A DNA stretch of 26,948 nucleotides, from the IMG/VR virus record IMGVR_UViG_3300021963_000553, positions 1-26,948 of that record; one strand, given 5' to 3'. Below the pieces are notes generated by a model. It searched no databases. It saw only the letters and a list, made by a program, of their open reading frames with translations, and was not told where the DNA came from. A program made the translations under genes and the position numbers. The DNA is from a virus. This document shows, piece after piece, positions 1-8,098 of this stretch (position 1 is the stretch's first letter; each line of letters begins with the position of its first letter).

Positions 1-72
1 GTCGGCGGTGCCGGTGCCATGTTCACCGCGCTCAAGGCCCAGGACGCCCAGCCCGAGGACAAGGCCAAATGA
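1..72 (+). CDS. C-terminal fragment of an unidentified protein
   Basis: Only the last 23 codons are present; the frame is open from base 1 and stops with TGA at 70-72. The visible tail is Ala/Gly-rich, then acidic and basic (ending PEDKAK). It overlaps the following holin-like gene by ATGA, which suggests they are co-translated. Nothing here identifies the product. By position it could be the last gene of a capsid, portal or lysis block lying to the left. Confidence 0.6.
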   Translation, partial: VGGAGAMFTALKAQDAQPEDKAK

Positions 73-350
73 AGGACCAGCTACGCGATCTCGGTATCAA
101 CATCGGGCTCATCGTAGCTGGTTTCGCAGGGAGCCTCATGACCGTCAAGAAAGACGGACATAAGGACTGGTTCACTACCATCACCTCCCTCATGGCCGGC
201 ACTCTGTCGGCCAATTACCTCACGCCGGTGGTCATAGACCTCCTATCCATCGGAAACTCCAACACCCAATACGCCGCGGCATTCGTCCTCGGATTCCTTG
301 GCCTGCATGGTGTCGAGTACGTCATCAACAGGTTCTGGCCCAAGGGATGA
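69..350 (+). CDS. LydA-like phage holin, putative
   Basis: This is a 93-residue membrane protein with three hydrophobic stretches at about residues 10-26, 36-60 and 67-88, separated by short charged loops (KKDGHKDW after the first). The pattern GxxIGLIVAGFAGSLxxx followed by SLMAGTLSANYLTP resembles the LydA-type holin family, which forms the inner-membrane lesion in host lysis. The start overlaps the upstream stop (ATGA), with AAGG just upstream as a weak ribosome site. The next gene also overlaps by ATGA and encodes a membrane protein, consistent with a lysis cassette. The holin assignment rests on topology and motif resemblance. No endolysin gene is visible. Confidence 0.65.
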   Translation: MKDQLRDLGINIGLIVAGFAGSLMTVKKDGHKDWFTTITSLMAGTLSANYLTPVVIDLLSIGNSNTQYAAAFVLGFLGLHGVEYVINRFWPKG

Positions 351-685
351 ACCCACTGACCATCGTCAATGCCATCGCCAGCGGAATCCTCACCGCTGGC
401 GTTTCTGCTTTCATGATCATGCTCTACCGCTCCGATGGAGTGGTCAGACGCTGGCCAATGACAGGAAGCCTACTGCTCCGAATATCGCTCTCATTCACAG
501 CCTCCGGAGCACTCTTCAACTGCCTCACCCTGTCCACTCCTCCAACCAGCGAGATCATCCTCAACTGCGGACTCGCCGGCGTATTCGTTTGGGCCACCAT
601 CTTCCACGCCAAACTCCTCAAACATGGATCCAATTCTCAGCATCGCCCAGGGCGTGATGAACGCGACCCTGAACAAGATCGTTGA
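347..685 (+). CDS. Small membrane protein of the lysis region
   Basis: This 112-residue protein has three likely membrane segments at about residues 5-25, 42-60 and 68-92, followed by a polar, basic C-terminus rich in R, D and Q. It starts on the ATGA overlapping the holin-like gene, with AAGGG directly upstream. I do not recognise a family. Position and topology suggest a second holin, an antiholin or another lysis accessory. The last 20 or so residues are encoded in DNA that also encodes the start of the next small gene in another frame. Confidence 0.6.
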   Translation: MNPLTIVNAIASGILTAGVSAFMIMLYRSDGVVRRWPMTGSLLLRISLSFTASGALFNCLTLSTPPTSEIILNCGLAGVFVWATIFHAKLLKHGSNSQHRPGRDERDPEQDR

Positions 686-824
686 TCAGAAAGACCAAAC
701 CCTTGAAGACGGACAGAAAGACAATCGCCTGCGCGACGATCTCCTTGCTCGCGCTGATGCCGCTGGGCTGCACCCCGACAAGAGTGGTGATGGTCCCGCC
801 AGGGCAACCCGTCAGACTGGCTGA
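624..824 (+). CDS. Small soluble protein overlapping its neighbours
   Basis: This 66-residue protein begins MDPILSIAQGVMN, an amphipathic helix, then a charged stretch (DQKDQTLEDGQKDNRLRDD). There is no membrane anchor. It overlaps the end of the upstream membrane-protein gene by 62 bases and the start of the lipoprotein gene by 143 bases, in different frames. Its start has no Shine-Dalgarno sequence; the leader is A/C-rich (CTCAAAC). Such N-termini occur next to phage lysis genes, so I believe the 5' part is coding. The C-terminus may simply be dictated by the overlapping lipoprotein frame. Confidence 0.45.
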   Translation: MDPILSIAQGVMNATLNKIVDQKDQTLEDGQKDNRLRDDLLARADAAGLHPDKSGDGPARATRQTG

Positions 825-933
825 ATCAGTCAAAGCCCATGTGTGGGCTAAAGATGCCAGCGGTAACACCGTGAAAAGCCGAAACCGCGTGACAATCCAC
901 GAGGGTTGGTACGCACTACCTCCAAGAGAATAG
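682..933 (+). CDS. Phage outer-membrane lipoprotein, possibly spanin-like
   Basis: This 83-residue protein has a basic N-terminus (RKTKPLKTDRK), a hydrophobic stretch and the lipobox LMPLGC, so the mature protein would start at Cys30. The mature part (VPPGQPVRLAESVKAHVW, then VTIHEGWYALPP) resembles small phage lipoproteins of unknown function found in lysis regions. The start is taken as TTG at 682, overlapping the upstream TGA as TTGA; a second TTG lies at 700. Both keep the signal peptide. The gene is partly nested in the 624-824 frame, recalling Rz/Rz1, but the enclosing protein has no membrane anchor, so a true spanin pair is not shown. Confidence 0.65.
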   Translation: MIRKTKPLKTDRKTIACATISLLALMPLGCTPTRVVMVPPGQPVRLAESVKAHVWAKDASGNTVKSRNRVTIHEGWYALPPRE

Positions 934-934
934 T

Positions 935-2266
935 ATGGGAACCCCACTCACAGGCAGTACCGTCGCCAGCACCTACACTGGCCTGCTGAAGACATCCGAT
1001 AACGCCACGCTGACTGGCACTCTCAGGTCACTCAGCGACGGTAGCGGAAACGATTCCGCGCTCCAGGTCTCCACCACCGCGGTCAACTCCACCGGCGATT
1101 TCAGCGTCGCCACGAGCAAGTTCACCGTCGCTTCGGCCAGCGGCAATACGGCTGTGGCCGGTACCCTCGCGGTCACCGGGGCCACCTCCCTCAGCTCACT
1201 CACGACCAGCGGCAATGCCACGATCGGCGGAACACTCGGAATCACCGGTGGCCTCACGATCCCCGGCACTCTGTCCGTGACCGGCGCTTCCACGCTCACC
1301 GGAGCGGTCGGAATGGGCAGCACCCTCAACGTCACCGGACTCTCCACGTTGGCCAGCCTTGGCGTCACCGGAGCTGCGACTGTCGGAACCACGCTTGGTG
1401 TCACCGGACTCTCTACGCTCGCCAGCCTCGCGGTCACAGGAGCTTCTACGCTTGATAGCCTCGCGGTTACCAATGCGGCTACGATCGGCACTACGCTCGG
1501 TGTGACCGGCTTGTCCACCCTGGCGAGCCTGTCGGTGACGGGGGCTTCCACGCTGGCCAGCGCAAGCATCACTGGTGCCGCTACCGTTGGAACCACTCTC
1601 GGAGTGACCGGGGCGACTACGCTTGGTGATCTCGCTGCCAATGGTAACACTACTCTCGGAAACCAGAACACGGACACGCTGACGCTGAACTCCAACAGCA
1701 TCACGGTCCCGAACATGACCACGGTTCCGATTGATTCCGCTAACGACAAGGTGGTCATTCAAGACGCTACCGATTCGACGCTCAAGCTGATCACTGCCAG
1801 TTCGATTTCAGCGGTCAAAGCGATCTACTCGGAGAAGATATCTGTTGGCCAATCGGTCACGTTCGCATCGATCTCGAACACCTACGCTTACAATGCGAAC
1901 GGTGGATCGCAGTTCCAGTACGCGCACACGTTCAAAACGGTTGGAAATACTGCGATCATCAGCATGTCGGTTCCGGTCAAGATAACCGCTGCTGGAAGTA
2001 AGGTTTACCTGATCATCACTGACGGGCCTTCTAGCCCAACATCTTCAAACGTCATTGCTTGTGGTGTTGGAAGCGTTGGATTTGCTGACGGTGAAACCAA
2101 TATCAGCTTCTCGACCAAATTCGTTTCCACATCGTCGTCTCATACGTTCTACGTGTGGGTGGCTTCTAGTGGTGTGAGTGCCGATTTTAACACTTACTCT
2201 CCCGCTGGAGGAACGCCTGCTTGGTTCGTTGAAAACTCCGTGTTCACTCTGATTGAGACCGCATGA
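935..2266 (+). CDS. Tail fibre or spike with tandem beta repeats
   Basis: This 443-residue protein is rich in Thr, Ser, Gly, Ala and Leu. Residues about 70-245 consist of short repeats of the type VTGxSTLxSL/TLGVTG. Four long units begin near residues 133, 156, 190 and 224, the last three at a 34-residue period. This composition fits a trimeric beta-helical shaft. The C-terminal part (about 300-443) is non-repetitive, aromatic and Ser-rich, and would be the receptor-binding head. It starts one base after the lipoprotein stop, and its stop overlaps the next gene (ATGA). Fibre is inferred from repeat architecture and neighbours, not from a named family. Confidence 0.65.
   Translation: MGTPLTGSTVASTYTGLLKTSDNATLTGTLRSLSDGSGNDSALQVSTTAVNSTGDFSVATSKFTVASASGNTAVAGTLAVTGATSLSSLTTSGNATIGGTLGITGGLTIPGTLSVTGASTLTGAVGMGSTLNVTGLSTLASLGVTGAATVGTTLGVTGLSTLASLAVTGASTLDSLAVTNAATIGTTLGVTGLSTLASLSVTGASTLASASITGAATVGTTLGVTGATTLGDLAANGNTTLGNQNTDTLTLNSNSITVPNMTTVPIDSANDKVVIQDATDSTLKLITASSISAVKAIYSEKISVGQSVTFASISNTYAYNANGGSQFQYAHTFKTVGNTAIISMSVPVKITAAGSKVYLIITDGPSSPTSSNVIACGVGSVGFADGETNISFSTKFVSTSSSHTFYVWVASSGVSADFNTYSPAGGTPAWFVENSVFTLIETA
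1331..1660 (+). repeat. Coding tandem repeats in the fibre gene
   Basis: Units encoding GVTGLSTLASL, then VTGAxTxxS and TIGTTLG, recur at 1331, 1400, 1502 and 1604. The last three have a 102-bp period. The copies differ at many third codon positions (for example GTCACC against GTGACC), so the repeats are old and kept at protein level rather than freshly duplicated. Confidence 0.8.
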
Positions 2267-3024
2267 AACCATCCGAAGTAGCCCAAGCGGCCTGCGACAA
2301 GCTCTCGTTCACGGACTCGGCCACCCTCGCGTTGGCCAAGAAGTTCTGCATCCGTCGCTACTCGATGATCTGGGACTCGTGCCTCTGGAACGATACCCTC
2401 GGAGTCGTCTCCACCCCGGTCACCAACGGCCAAGAACTCGTCACCATCTCGCAGTACGTCACCGCGATGTACGCCTCCGGGACCGGTTACAACATGTTCC
2501 TCGACTTCCCGGTCGCCTCACGCTTCACCATCAGCGGTGAGAGCGATGGCATCGAAGTCCCCGCCGCCGAATGGGTCTCGTTCTTCCAGCTCGATCCCAA
2601 CACCTGGAACAACGTCGATAGCCGCAAGTCTACCCCCGGCAACTTCGTTAACTGGACTCGCGTCCTCGGAGTCTCCTACGGCGAGGCTGGTGTTCCCCAG
2701 ATCAAGCTCATCCCGACTCCGAACACCGACGGCACCCTGTTCATCCTGGGCAAGAAGCAGTCCCAGATGCGGCAGTTCGGCGAAACCCAGACCATATCGA
2801 ACGATACCAACTTCGAGCTGCGCGGCGTCGAGAATGCACTGATGGCCTACACCGAAGGCGATCTACTCGAATACAGCAGGCAGTACGGCAAGGCGCAGGC
2901 CAAGTTCCAAGAGGGCGCTGCTCAGGTAAGCATCATGAAGGACATGGAGCGTGGCCAGCAGCAGCAGATCAGCCGCATCATCCCGGATAGCCTCTACGAT
3001 TACACGTTCCAGGACATCCTCTAA
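2263..3024 (+). CDS. Head-tail adaptor-like / tail tubular A-like protein
   Basis: This 253-residue protein has a helical N-terminus (SEVAQAACDKLSF...LALAKKFCIRRYSMIWD), a central beta-rich region and a long charged helix near 200-240 (GDLLEYSRQYGKAQAKFQEGAAQ). It ends in a Gln-rich linker. The same order occurs in podovirus adaptor or tail-tubular proteins that dock below the portal. The following gene encodes a large beta protein, as expected for the pair. ATGA overlaps join it to the fibre gene upstream; the downstream gene starts at its stop codon. No residue-level signature confirms the family, so the role rests on architecture and order. Confidence 0.5.
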   Translation: MKPSEVAQAACDKLSFTDSATLALAKKFCIRRYSMIWDSCLWNDTLGVVSTPVTNGQELVTISQYVTAMYASGTGYNMFLDFPVASRFTISGESDGIEVPAAEWVSFFQLDPNTWNNVDSRKSTPGNFVNWTRVLGVSYGEAGVPQIKLIPTPNTDGTLFILGKKQSQMRQFGETQTISNDTNFELRGVENALMAYTEGDLLEYSRQYGKAQAKFQEGAAQVSIMKDMERGQQQQISRIIPDSLYDYTFQDIL

Positions 3025-4982
3025 TGCCTTTCCAATCCTCAGACGCGCTCGATGACCAGATGCTTCTGGATGGAAGCAACGGCTTCTCAACCGGGGTCAT
3101 CTCTGCCACTCGTCCCGATGCCATTCCTGCCACGAGCATGGAAGAGGCCATCAACATGGACTATGACGACTTCGGCAACCTAGTCACGCGCCTCGGGACC
3201 ATCTCGCTGACCGGCAACAGCGAATCGCGCAACTGGGAAGACATCATCACCAACTGGGAGTCCACCACTTCCAACTTCGCCAGTAACCTGCCCACCAACT
3301 CGCAGGTCTTCTCTGGCTTCTACTTCGACACCGCGGCCTCCGAGCGCCTCGTCATCGCGGTTCTCAATCGGAACACCGGTGCCAAGGATCTCTACTACGG
3401 ATCACCCGGAGTCTCGTACAACATCATCAGCAGCTCGACGATCGATGCCGCTTCGCGCTTCGTCTACTTCGCGCAGCTCAACGACAAGCTGTTCTACGCG
3501 GATGGCTATACCGCGCTGCGTTATGTCACCAGCACGAACACCAACGCTGCAATTACTGCCGGCAAGATCAGCCGCATCGATGTCATCAATCAGGGGTCGG
3601 GTCACAGCTCGATTCCTACGATCACCGTGTCGGCTCCGCCCAGCGGTGTCACGGCTACCGCAGAAGCAAGAATCGGTGGGGACGGAGCCATTTTCTCCAT
3701 TGTAATTACCAACCCCGGAAGCGGATACGTCACGCCCCCGACGATTACAATTTCCCCCACAAACCAGTCCCACGCGGCAGCATTCGTCTCACTCGCTGCG
3801 CCCGCCAAGCCTCTCTATCTCACGACGCACACGAACCGCCTGTGGGCCGTGTCCGCGGATACCACCATCCAGCCCGACACCCTCTACTTCTCAGACATTC
3901 TCGATGGCGAGTCATGGGATCCGCTTGGCTCTATCCGTGTCGGTGGCGATGGCGATCCGATCCGAGGGCTCTACTCGTGGTTCGGCTACAAGCTCCTCGT
4001 CTTCAAGGAACGCTCGATCTGGAGTGTGGATGCCGATCCTACGCAGGATCCTGCCGATTGGGTCATCACACTCGTCTCAGGCAATATCGGGTGCTCCTCG
4101 CACCGATCTATCACTGCTGTCGGAGCCGATGTCTTCTTCCTGTCCCGCGATGGCATCCGCTCGATGGCTCAGATCCAAGCGGGTACCCAGACCAGCGTCG
4201 GCCTCGCTCTCAGCAGTCCGATCAACGACCTGATCAGCCGCATTGATAAGACCAAGCTGGAATACTGCGACGGCGTGTTTTGGAACAACCGCTACCTCTT
4301 GGCAGTCCCGTTCGTCACCGCTGGGCCGTTCTCAATCGGGTTGGAAAATGAACAGGGGTTGCTGCTTGAGTCTGGTTCATCAATCGAACTGGAAGGTACA
4401 TTCGACCAGAACAACGCGGTCATCGTCTACCACTCACTGGCCCGCTCGTGGCTCGGCTACTGGGACAACTGGCAGGTCAACGACTTCATCCCCACCGCCT
4501 TCTCGAACTTTGGACCTGTGCTCATGTTCGCCGGCGACATCATCTCGCTCAGTGAAGGTGCGGGCCAAGTCTGGTCGTTCAACGACTACCTCCCCAACAC
4601 CCGCCTCAGCCCCGTGCAGCAGTCGGCCTACCTCGATGGCGGTAGCGCGTATCAGTCCACGGTCACCACCAAGGCGTACAACCTCGGGGAGCCCATTCCT
4701 GACAAGATCGGATACAGCATCCAGATCGCTCTCGATAATCCGTATACCACGAGCATCGGTGCCTCGCTCTCATACGCCACTAACATGAGCGGGACGTTCA
4801 CCTCGATCGATCCTGCGATCAGCATCCCGAGCACCCAGAAGTTCCTGGCGGCTTACAACCTCATCAGCCGAGGGCGTTGGAACAACATCCAGTTCAAGAT
4901 CAACACGACCAGCGGAAGCCGCATGAGCCTCCAGTCCACGATCCTGTCCGGATTCGTCGATTCCATTCGTCCCCAGCAATGA
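3024..4982 (+). CDS. Large beta-propeller-like tail protein (tail tubular B / gp10-like)
   Basis: This 652-residue protein is predominantly beta. The N-terminus (SATRPDAIPATSMEEAINMDYDDFGNLVTRLG) is the typical opening of podovirus tail-nozzle or DNA-stabilisation proteins, in which a gene set is 'registered' to a propeller. Propeller-like motifs follow: HTNRLWAVSAD, LYFSDILDGESWD, YKLLVFKERSIW, DVFFLSRDGIRSM. Residues about 180-256 form two GSGY-type repeats (NQGSGHSSIPTITV and NPGSGYVTPPTITI), apparently inserted between blades. AGGA lies nine bases before the start, and the stop overlaps the next gene (ATGA). It probably forms the distal tail tube or plug. The exact family is uncertain. 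Confidence 0.6.
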   Translation: MPFQSSDALDDQMLLDGSNGFSTGVISATRPDAIPATSMEEAINMDYDDFGNLVTRLGTISLTGNSESRNWEDIITNWESTTSNFASNLPTNSQVFSGFYFDTAASERLVIAVLNRNTGAKDLYYGSPGVSYNIISSSTIDAASRFVYFAQLNDKLFYADGYTALRYVTSTNTNAAITAGKISRIDVINQGSGHSSIPTITVSAPPSGVTATAEARIGGDGAIFSIVITNPGSGYVTPPTITISPTNQSHAAAFVSLAAPAKPLYLTTHTNRLWAVSADTTIQPDTLYFSDILDGESWDPLGSIRVGGDGDPIRGLYSWFGYKLLVFKERSIWSVDADPTQDPADWVITLVSGNIGCSSHRSITAVGADVFFLSRDGIRSMAQIQAGTQTSVGLALSSPINDLISRIDKTKLEYCDGVFWNNRYLLAVPFVTAGPFSIGLENEQGLLLESGSSIELEGTFDQNNAVIVYHSLARSWLGYWDNWQVNDFIPTAFSNFGPVLMFAGDIISLSEGAGQVWSFNDYLPNTRLSPVQQSAYLDGGSAYQSTVTTKAYNLGEPIPDKIGYSIQIALDNPYTTSIGASLSYATNMSGTFTSIDPAISIPSTQKFLAAYNLISRGRWNNIQFKINTTSGSRMSLQSTILSGFVDSIRPQQ

Positions 4983-5407
4983 CCCCGCACCCCACAATCC
5001 TAGCCGCGGCCAAGCTGCTGAAGGAGAAGTGGCCCACTTGTTCCACGTGGAACGATGACCAGATCCTCAACTGGATCGGCATTTTCAACGCCAAACGGCA
5101 GATCGGTATCGTTCAAGACGAGAATGGCGAGTGCTGCGGTGTGGGTGCTGTGCGGTTCCTAAACTCATCGGAGGATGCGGAGGATATCTACGCAGACGAT
5201 CCGAATGGTCACATCGCGTGGATCGAGGTGGTAGCCACCACCAAGCCGATGGCCGTGCAGACGCTCTGGATGGGCATGCAGGCCATGTGCTCTGATCGCG
5301 TGACCAAGCTGGGCGGAATCCGCAAAGGCGTTTCCCGTTTGTACGATTTCGACAGGTACTTCAAACTTCTGATGAACAACAGGATTTGCTATGGGCGGAA
5401 CGTATAA
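4979..5407 (+). CDS. Small virion-region protein, possibly GNAT-fold
   Basis: This 142-residue alpha/beta protein starts at ATG 4979, overlapping the previous stop; a longer upstream reading would run into that gene. Short beta stretches (RQIGIVQDENGECCGVGAVRFL, then HIAWIEVVATTKP) and a helix are followed by RLYDFDRYFKLLMNN. The order and the C-terminal segment recall small acetyltransferase-fold proteins encoded beside podovirus ejection genes (as T7 gp13 is described). I see no acetyl-CoA-binding Q/RxxGxG/A loop, so enzymatic activity is not claimed. It overlaps the next gene by 17 bases. Confidence 0.45.
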   Translation: MTPHPTILAAAKLLKEKWPTCSTWNDDQILNWIGIFNAKRQIGIVQDENGECCGVGAVRFLNSSEDAEDIYADDPNGHIAWIEVVATTKPMAVQTLWMGMQAMCSDRVTKLGGIRKGVSRLYDFDRYFKLLMNNRICYGRNV

Positions 5408-6728
5408 AGCACCAGACATTGCGGCGGCGAATCGGGAAGCCGTGATGGCTTCGATCGAGACGTTCCCGCTCCAGCGCCAGATCGAGGCGGCGTCCCGAAT
5501 GGGTACAACCGTTCAGGTTCCAATCTACAAAGATGGAAAAGAGACCGGACAGTACAAAACCGTCGATTTTGGTCCTGTTTCCGATATCGCTCAGACGAGG
5601 GCGCTTGGACAAGCCTTGGCTGATCTGGCCCCGATTCAGGCTCAACGTGAGCTTGAAGCGGCTCAGAAGTACGGCACCCAATTCGCTCAACAGCGCCGTG
5701 CCGAGCTTCAAGCTCTTGATCCTGAGCGGTATGGCAATGCTACCCAGCCAGGTCTTTACGCCCAGTTCCTGAGCGACATCGGCAAAGCTCCTATCTCTGA
5801 GACTTCTCCCACCGCGCCCACCTACGAGCGCGTGGGCATGCCTGCTGGCCCGCAGGATACCGGCTACGCTCAGTCCATCCGAAGCGATCTCGAACGCCAG
5901 ATCGGAGCCGGTCTCGCTCAGGCTGGTACTCTCGATCCCGCGATGATCCGCGCTGCCGAGCAAGCTGCTCGCGCCCGCGGAACCGCCACCGGAAACATCC
6001 TCGGCAACCTCTCCGCTTTCCGTGAGGCTCGTGCCGTCAACGAAGCGATCGCCAATGCGGATGTGCAGCGTCGACAGCAGGCCATCGGCCTTCTCCAGAG
6101 CGGACAGACCACGAGCGATGTCGCCAATCGTCAGGCTCAGGAGGCGTTCAACAACATCCTCGCGGCCACCGGTCAGCGGAACACCGCGATGCAGCAGAGC
6201 TTTGCCGGTCAGATGGCCGCTCAGCAGCAGCAGCAGGCCGGTCGCCAGCAGAACATCGCCAACATCCAGTCCGCCCTGGGACTCCAGCCGATCGTCTCGC
6301 AAGCCGCCCAGCTCGGAGGTCTCCAGCAGGGCGCTTCTCCGTTCGCCGCTCCGCAGCTCATGCAGGGCATGCAACAGGCTGGTCCGGGTCAGCTCATGCA
6401 ATTGGGTTCGAGCTTCGCGCTTACCAATGCTCAGAATCAGTTCCAGGCTTCGCAGGCAAACTCTCCGCTGGCCATTGCCAAGGGCGTTACCAGCTCAATC
6501 GGCGCTCTCGGAAGCGCATTCGGATGCTACGTGGCCCGCGAGTGCATCCCCGATCAGTGGGAGGCGTTCTACTTCTGGAAGGAACTTGTCGGTCCCAAGT
6601 GGTTCAAGAGCTTCTACGACAGCAATGCCGAGAAGTTCGCCAAGTGGCTCAAGGACAAGCCGAAGACCAAGAAGCTCGTGGCCAACTGGATGCTCGGTCG
6701 GATCAAGAGCATCATCCCGAAAGCCTGA
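5391..6728 (+). CDS. Ala/Gln-rich internal virion protein, putative
   Basis: This 445-residue protein is strongly helical and rich in Ala and Gln. A Gln cluster (MAAQQQQQAGRQQN) lies near residue 282. The C-terminal 65 residues differ sharply: CYVARECIPDQWEAF, then aromatic and basic residues (WFKSFYDSNAEKFAKWLKDKPKTKK). Similar aromatic/basic tails occur in phage structural proteins. Low-complexity helical proteins between tail and late genes are typical of podovirus core or ejection proteins. The start is supported by AGGA seven bases upstream. No enzyme motif was seen. Confidence 0.5.
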   Translation: MGGTYKAPDIAAANREAVMASIETFPLQRQIEAASRMGTTVQVPIYKDGKETGQYKTVDFGPVSDIAQTRALGQALADLAPIQAQRELEAAQKYGTQFAQQRRAELQALDPERYGNATQPGLYAQFLSDIGKAPISETSPTAPTYERVGMPAGPQDTGYAQSIRSDLERQIGAGLAQAGTLDPAMIRAAEQAARARGTATGNILGNLSAFREARAVNEAIANADVQRRQQAIGLLQSGQTTSDVANRQAQEAFNNILAATGQRNTAMQQSFAGQMAAQQQQQAGRQQNIANIQSALGLQPIVSQAAQLGGLQQGASPFAAPQLMQGMQQAGPGQLMQLGSSFALTNAQNQFQASQANSPLAIAKGVTSSIGALGSAFGCYVARECIPDQWEAFYFWKELVGPKWFKSFYDSNAEKFAKWLKDKPKTKKLVANWMLGRIKSIIPKA

Positions 6729-6731
6729 TCA

Positions 6732-7652
6732 ATGGCAACCGATACAGGATCCAACTACTGGTTGATCGGAGGCGGAGAAACTCCCGCGCCTCCGTCTACT
6801 CTGCCGCCAGCTATTGCAGAGCTGTTCGGTCCTGTGACTCGATCCGGATACGCTCAGGCTCCGGTAGATCCGTTGAGCTATTACAACCCCGCTCCGCCTC
6901 CCGTGGAGACGACTCCGTACACCGGTGCTCCCACTAAGTGGTACGAGGTCTATCGGCCAACCCCGGAGACTCCTGCTCCGACTCCGATGCCGGTCACGCC
7001 CGACCTGAGCAGCGTGGATACCTTCAATCCGCTACCGCAGGAGCCAGTTACGCCTGCGGAACCGGAGCCCGCTGCTCCTCCTACGGCTTACGAGCAGGTT
7101 GCCGCGGAGGAGCCCGAGGTCAGCGTCCTGCCCGATTGGATTAAGGAATACTACGTCAAGTACGGGACGATGCCTCCGTACACCCCTGGAACTCGGGGTG
7201 ATTCATACGTCCGCGAAGACGGCGCGATCGTCACTCCTGGTGGTCAGACCAATGTAGCCCCTCCGGGACCGGCTCCGACCATCACGCTTCCTCCTGAGAC
7301 TGTAGAAAGCACTCCTGCTTCGCAGGCTCAGGTCATTACGCAGCCTCCCGTGTTCGAGGAGCGCGTCACCGTCACGACTCCGCCCAAAGCTCCAGAGTTC
7401 GAGTTCCAGGAGCCTGCGCCCGCTCGCAACCCGATCGTCCTCCCCGGAACCTCGATACTCAGCAGGCCAGTCATCACGACCCCGCTGCCCGAACTTCCGG
7501 TCAACCCCGTGCTGACTCGCAATCGGGAAACGATCCCGAGTCGGTACTTCCGCGACATCAACTACGATCCCGAGGAGATTCTCGCCGCGGCGATGCGCGG
7601 TTTGGGCGGAAAGATGGCCATGCGATCGGTTCTTGGTGAAATGGGAAGATAA
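6732..7652 (+). CDS. Proline-rich virion-region protein
   Basis: This 306-residue protein is rich in Pro, Thr, Ala and Glu for most of its length (runs such as PAPPSTLPP and EPVTPAEPEPAAPP). A structured patch lies near 136-150 (LPDWIKEYYVKYG), and a short helical C-terminus (DPEEILAAAMRGLGGKMAMR) closes it. It is probably an extended, largely disordered protein. It starts three bases after the previous stop and is followed five bases later by the next gene. A role as a virion linker or packaged protein is inferred from position only. Confidence 0.45.
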   Translation: MATDTGSNYWLIGGGETPAPPSTLPPAIAELFGPVTRSGYAQAPVDPLSYYNPAPPPVETTPYTGAPTKWYEVYRPTPETPAPTPMPVTPDLSSVDTFNPLPQEPVTPAEPEPAAPPTAYEQVAAEEPEVSVLPDWIKEYYVKYGTMPPYTPGTRGDSYVREDGAIVTPGGQTNVAPPGPAPTITLPPETVESTPASQAQVITQPPVFEERVTVTTPPKAPEFEFQEPAPARNPIVLPGTSILSRPVITTPLPELPVNPVLTRNRETIPSRYFRDINYDPEEILAAAMRGLGGKMAMRSVLGEMGR

Positions 7653-7657
7653 CCACT

Positions 7658-8095
7658 ATGGCAATCGAGAACTTCCTTCAGAACGCTGCCAACTTCGCAA
7701 CCGGTGGACTGTACAATCAGCTCACCGGACGCGACAAAGAACTTGAGGAGCAGAAGCTCGCTGAGGCTGCTGCATTTCGGGCTAACCCGGAGCTTGTCCG
7801 AGAAGCTGCCAAGTACGACCCGAGCATCATGGAGCGCCTCGGGAACCTGCTGACCGGAGGCATCTACGGGCAGGCCAGTGGCATGAACGAGAAGCTCCAG
7901 CAACGGAGTCTCGCCAAGCAGCAGATCATGGAGGATGAGCTTCAAGCGCGAATGCTTGAACGCATGCGGGGCTACGGAATCAGCCCTGTTGAAGAACCCA
8001 TTGGAAGCGAATTGAATCCTGATCGCAGTGCCGCACCGATTCCCGTTGCGCCTGGAACCATTCGCAAGAGGAACACTTTCGCTGGAGGCTACTGA
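7658..8095 (+). CDS. Small internal virion protein with duplicated TGG motif
   Basis: This 145-residue helical protein contains the same motif twice, in perfect 51-residue register: residues 12-37 (NFATGGLYNQLTG, then charged helix) and 63-88 (NLLTGGIYGQASG, then charged helix). A related copy sits at the N-terminus of the next gene. The motif looks like a short Gly-rich hydrophobic hairpin followed by an amphipathic helix, as might insert in or cross a membrane during DNA ejection; that role is inference. The start follows the previous gene by five bases with GGGAAG upstream. Confidence 0.5.
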   Translation: MAIENFLQNAANFATGGLYNQLTGRDKELEEQKLAEAAAFRANPELVREAAKYDPSIMERLGNLLTGGIYGQASGMNEKLQQRSLAKQQIMEDELQARMLERMRGYGISPVEEPIGSELNPDRSAAPIPVAPGTIRKRNTFAGGY

Positions 8096-8098
8096 CCT

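Noticed and set aside
973-1762. Two long minus-strand reading frames opposite the fibre gene
   Set aside because: They mirror the repetitive Thr/Ser/Gly codons of the fibre, consist of Val/Pro/Ser or Arg/Ser/Gly repeats, and have no recognisable domain or ribosome site.
5361-6401. 346-codon minus-strand frame opposite the Ala/Gln-rich virion gene
   Set aside because: Its Leu/Ser/Gly/Arg composition is the expected antisense of a GC-rich Ala/Gln gene. The plus-strand gene is better supported by start context and gene spacing.
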